Under the pieces are notes generated by a model. That model was not told the origin of the DNA. It searched no databases and was given only the letters and a program-made list of their open reading frames with translations. A DNA stretch of 7,331 nucleotides from Bacteroidia bacterium (GTDB taxonomy: Bacteria > Bacteroidota > Bacteroidia > Bacteroidales > GCA-2748055), in contig SPBY01000130.1 of assembly GCA_004525825.1 (NCBI GenBank), forward strand, positions 1 to 7,331, given 5' to 3'. Both the position numbers and the translations under genes were made by a program. Of the stretch, positions 4,611 to 7,331 are shown one piece after another. Each line of letters starts with the position of its first letter. Position 1 is the stretch's first letter.

Positions 4611-7154
4611 ACCGGCTTCCTCCCTCACCTGCTCTTCCACCTTTTCCACTTCCTCCTCTACTCTTTTTTCAACTGCAGCTTTTACAGTCTCACCGCCAGA
4701 TCTCATATTCGCGGTCAAGTCGGTTTTTACTATGGGATTGTTGAATGTACCTGTAACTTTAGCCTTAACCTTCACATAATCCGATTCAGGAATCTTGATC
4801 CCGGCAACGGCAGCCAGGGCTGTAATACCTTGCATCATATCGTTGGCACCCTCTCCCAGATCTGTCTTGGCAATCTTCATGTCGAGCAAATAATCCATTG
4901 TATGATCGATTCCATGAGATCCGGAAACAGCTATCTCTGAATCGTAAGCCTTCATAACAAAAGGATCAAATATGATTCTCCCATCCTGAATGGTGAATGC
5001 CACATTGACTTCGTCGGGCGCCATTTCCTGGAACTTCTCGTTTTTCAACATCTCACTGAAACGAATAAAATCGTTGAGATTGTAAAATTGAAGTCCCCGG
5101 GTAAAAACTTTGCCTTTTGCATCAGTCGATTCATAGAGCGGAGTAAAAGTAGCATCAAGCCTGGAGGCAAATTTCATATCAATATTGGCTGTACCCTTAA
5201 TAAAACGGACCATGGGCGCCAGCCGTTCTACCGTAACAAATGTTTCATAGGCGGAGGATATATCTACATCCTTTATATCCAGCGCCACGTCTATTTCCAT
5301 AAATTCGCCCCTTGTATCTACCCATCCTGCGCTAATCACTTTCCCATCAATCACCTCCATGCTCAGATTGTCAAGTATGGCTACTCCCTCTGTTATTTTC
5401 ATCTCTCCACGGATGTTTTCCAGAATGATTTTATCATACTCCACCCGTTTCATATCCAGGTTCATGGAAAAGCCAATGTTCTCCGGAATCCTGATAAGGG
5501 AGGGTAGAGCCAGAGAATCGGAAGGAAGGGACGATATGGTATCGTTCGCAGACTGGTCCACTTCAGGGACATCAGCCTCTCTTTTCGGAAGCAGTTCATT
5601 GGCATTCAGCATTTGTGAACTAAGGTTCACCGACCCGGAGACAGTCTGCTTATTAAAAACATAGGGGATAAAATTGGTGAGTTCACCATCCATATGAAAA
5701 TCAGACGATCCCAGCTTAAGATCCAGTGTAAGCAATTCTACAAACCTGGGATTAAAATCCATGTGCATCTTTGTCAACTCCACAGGAACCAGGATATCGG
5801 GAGATTCCAACACCACGTCCTCGATCACCAGTCTGCCTTCCAGATCCACCTGGTCATACAACTCCTGCTCAATGTAGGACATTCGTGTATCCCACCTGAG
5901 GTCAATCTCCAGCTTTCCCTCCAGGGAAGGGTCCTCCATAGGAACCACATCTTTCAGAGAGGCAAATTCTATCCGGCCTTTGGCTGTGCCTGCCACATGC
6001 ATATCACTCACAGGATGGTCCACCTTCATGTTCAAATCAAAGGGATTTCCTCCCAGCAAAAGATGAAACCGTTCCAGGTTCACCGTGGTGGCATCCATGT
6101 TGGCCCCTTTGTAATCCACATTGAGTGCCACCTGCACATCGGTCACATCTTTGGGCAGGTCGGGATAGGCAAAATAGCCGTCTGTGACCATCAGCCTTAA
6201 TGTGGCATCGGGCAATATGCTATCCTTCATGATCCCTGTCACCGTTCCCTCCAGTTGAAGATTACCACTGGTCTTCAACGATTCAAAATCTTTCAGATAG
6301 ATGGCCGGCACCAGGGAGAGCAGTGTACGGAAGGAGGTTTCTTTTGAAAAGAAGCGGAGGTCCAAGTCCATGGTTCCCTCATCCATCAGGATCACATCGC
6401 CCTCAACACCCAGGGTAAGTCCATTGAGGGTGATCAGGTTCTTCTCCAGGGTATACCTGTTCTCCACCATATTCGCCACTGCAATCAGGTCCATGTTAAA
6501 ATTACCATCCTTCATGTATCTGATTCCTCCCACCCGGGCATTGATCTTTTCTATGCCAGCGGACAGTTGCATCTCAGTCTCATCCATGGAGAAATTCCCC
6601 CGTAGCTCCAGGTTGAATCCTTCCAGGGAAGCATTCATGCCTGCCTCCTGATCGATGTAGTAAATTCTTCCACCCGTTATGGCCAATCGTTTCAAGGATA
6701 CATTCATGGAGGATCCGCTTCCCTCCTCTTCATCCACATTGGCTGATTCGGTTCCGATAGCGATTTCCCAATTGGCAGTTCCATCCTCCAATACCAGACC
6801 GTTTACCAGGGGGTGATCCACCAGGATGGATTTCACAACGATGTTATTCCGAAGTGCGCTGAAGGGGTTTACCCTGATTTCAAAGCGTCCAAGTCCCGCC
6901 AGGGTATCACCCTCAAAAGGTTCCAGTCCCACCACAGACACCTGGTGAAGATTAATGCTCAGATCGGGAAATCCCCTGAAAAATGAGAGATTGAAGCGCG
7001 ACCAATCCACAACAGCATGTACCTCTTCATTTACCATCTCCTTCACCATCGATTCGATCTTCGATTTAAAGAGGACCGGGATGAGGATCAATAACAAAAG
7101 GATCACTCCAAGGGTGATCAACAATATCCTGAGCACTTTTTTCATTCCCTTCAT
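4329..7154 (-). CDS. AsmA-family membrane-anchored envelope protein with a hendecad-repeat C-terminal tail
   Basis: About 941 residues counting from the ATG at 7154 (M-K-G-M-K-K). A single N-terminal membrane helix (about residues 8-29) follows a short basic head, so the bulk lies in the periplasm. The motif WSRFNLSFFRGFPDLSINLHQV after it and the long run of alternating beta strands are typical of Bacteroidota AsmA proteins. The AsmA-like C-terminal domain is at about 577-812 (phrases such as IQDGRIIFDPFVMKAYDSEIAVSG). Acidic or Ser-rich linkers lie at about 135-149 and 524-553. The family (AsmA, TamB, YhdP) forms beta-groove proteins linked to outer-membrane assembly and phospholipid transport between membranes; that role is inferred here. 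Residues 823-941 are a separate charged helical tail of 11-residue repeats. An in-frame TTG at 7163 would add three residues, but it overlaps the promoter element, so I prefer the ATG at 7154 or 7145. The gene converges on rplS and diverges from the tRNA. Confidence 0.87.
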   Translation of the reverse strand: MKGMKKVLRILLITLGVILLLLILIPVLFKSKIESMVKEMVNEEVHAVVDWSRFNLSFFRGFPDLSINLHQVSVVGLEPFEGDTLAGLGRFEIRVNPFSALRNNIVVKSILVDHPLVNGLVLEDGTANWEIAIGTESANVDEEEGSGSSMNVSLKRLAITGGRIYYIDQEAGMNASLEGFNLELRGNFSMDETEMQLSAGIEKINARVGGIRYMKDGNFNMDLIAVANMVENRYTLEKNLITLNGLTLGVEGDVILMDEGTMDLDLRFFSKETSFRTLLSLVPAIYLKDFESLKTSGNLQLEGTVTGIMKDSILPDATLRLMVTDGYFAYPDLPKDVTDVQVALNVDYKGANMDATTVNLERFHLLLGGNPFDLNMKVDHPVSDMHVAGTAKGRIEFASLKDVVPMEDPSLEGKLEIDLRWDTRMSYIEQELYDQVDLEGRLVIEDVVLESPDILVPVELTKMHMDFNPRFVELLTLDLKLGSSDFHMDGELTNFIPYVFNKQTVSGSVNLSSQMLNANELLPKREADVPEVDQSANDTISSLPSDSLALPSLIRIPENIGFSMNLDMKRVEYDKIILENIRGEMKITEGVAILDNLSMEVIDGKVISAGWVDTRGEFMEIDVALDIKDVDISSAYETFVTVERLAPMVRFIKGTANIDMKFASRLDATFTPLYESTDAKGKVFTRGLQFYNLNDFIRFSEMLKNEKFQEMAPDEVNVAFTIQDGRIIFDPFVMKAYDSEIAVSGSHGIDHTMDYLLDMKIAKTDLGEGANDMMQGITALAAVAGIKIPESDYVKVKAKVTGTFNNPIVKTDLTANMRSGGETVKAAVEKRVEEEVEKVEEQVREEAGAEAEKIISDAEAQADRLIEEARKAGEELVKEAEKQGDNLIEEAGSNVLKQIAAKKAAEELKKQAVKQSDNLVKEADVKAAEIIQKARDEAAKI

Positions 7155-7160
7155 TTTGCT

Positions 7161-7168
7161 CAAATTTA
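7161..7168 (-). promoter_or_regulatory. Bacteroidota -7 promoter element for the AsmA-family gene
   Basis: On the minus strand TAAATTTG matches TAnnTTTG exactly. Its last three bases are the in-frame TTG that could be read as a start codon at 7163. A transcript starting a few bases downstream would begin at or just before the ATG at 7154, giving a leaderless or very short-leader mRNA, or a leader of about 10 nt for the ATG at 7145. No good -33 box is visible. Confidence 0.45.
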
Positions 7169-7191
7169 CTAATTCTCAAATAAGAAAAGCG

Positions 7192-7222
7192 TTTTGTAAT
7201 TGAGTGAAAATGATTAAATTTG
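7192..7222 (+). promoter_or_regulatory. Promoter of the tRNA-Arg gene
   Basis: TTTTG (7192-7196), an 18 bp spacer, then TAAATTTG (7215-7222): both Bacteroidota -33 and -7 boxes are present at good spacing. Transcription would start about 25-30 bp before the mature tRNA 5' end at 7257. It diverges from the asmA promoter element 7161-7168, with 23 bp between the nearest boxes. Confidence 0.75.
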
Positions 7223-7256
7223 CGCTCGCTTTTCGATGAAAAGCCACTGAAACGCT

Positions 7257-7331
7257 GGACGAGTAGCTCAACTGGATAGAGCACCTGACTACGGATCAGG
7301 AGGTTGGGGGTTCGACTCCTCTCTCGTTCAC
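7257..7331 (+). tRNA. tRNA-Arg (anticodon ACG), 3' end at window edge
   Basis: The sequence folds as a cloverleaf. The acceptor stem GGACGAG (7257-7263) pairs with CTCGTTC (7323-7329), with one G-U pair. The D arm is GCTC/GAGC (7266-7269, 7279-7282). The anticodon stem CCTGA/TCAGG encloses the loop CTACGGA with ACG at 7291-7293, where A34 is expected to be edited to inosine by TadA to read CGU, CGC and CGA. The variable loop is AGGTT, and the T arm GGGGG/CCTCT has the loop TTCGACT and two G-U pairs. The discriminator base is A7330. The window ends one base later, so whether CCA is encoded cannot be seen. Confidence 0.96.

Noticed and set aside
4317..4940. Long plus-strand ORF (207 codons) opposite the AsmA tail
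   Set aside because: It is the complement of the repetitive Glu/Ala/Lys-rich hendecad coding region, which gives a Phe/Leu/Cys-rich shadow; the minus-strand reading has family matches and a clear domain order.
5694..6200. Plus-strand ORF of 168 codons inside the AsmA-family gene
   Set aside because: His/Gln-rich translation with no domain sense, fully antisense to a well-supported gene.
7066..7284. Minus-strand ORF of 72 codons overlapping the tRNA
   Set aside because: It runs through the tRNA gene, the divergent promoter region and the start of the AsmA-family gene in another frame, with no protein-like features.

Overview
The window looks like a piece of a Bacteroidota chromosome, probably class Bacteroidia. 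Four things point there: Bacteroidota-type -7 promoter elements (TAnnTTTG) ahead of the rplS, asmA and tRNA genes; no clear Shine-Dalgarno sequences before the starts; a secreted C69 dipeptidase of a length common in that phylum; and a long AsmA-family protein with a charged helical tail. The genes are mostly housekeeping or envelope genes. I see no mobile element, CRISPR array, phage gene or defence gene.

Layout, left to right. (1) The 3' end of an anhydro-N-acetylmuramic acid kinase gene (anmK, peptidoglycan recycling) runs off the left edge. An iron-type, YqhD/butanol dehydrogenase-like alcohol dehydrogenase follows 11 bp later, so the two are probably co-transcribed; a hairpin lies just after the dehydrogenase. 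(2) A 465 bp AT-rich spacer (1525-1989) holds a short tandem array of ACTACCAACTAA units, one inverted copy of the unit, a longer inverted repeat and two promoter-like elements, but no convincing gene. (3) A secreted C69-family dipeptidase with its predicted nucleophile Cys at the signal-peptide junction. (4) rplS (ribosomal protein L19) with its own promoter element and a strong intrinsic terminator. (5) A convergent spacer containing a perfect 22 bp palindrome nested in shorter repeats. (6) On the minus strand, a roughly 940-residue AsmA-family inner-membrane-anchored protein, probably involved in envelope lipid transport or assembly, ending in a 93-residue tail of 11-residue (hendecad) helical repeats. 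(7) Diverging from asmA, a tRNA-Arg(ACG) gene with a good promoter, cut at its CCA end by the right edge.

Functionally, anmK, the dipeptidase and the AsmA protein all touch the cell envelope or peptide turnover, but nothing shows that they form one system. The points most worth a second look are the hendecad tail of the AsmA protein, the palindrome between rplS and asmA, and the repeat-bearing spacer before the dipeptidase. I found no convincing evidence of an undescribed biological system.
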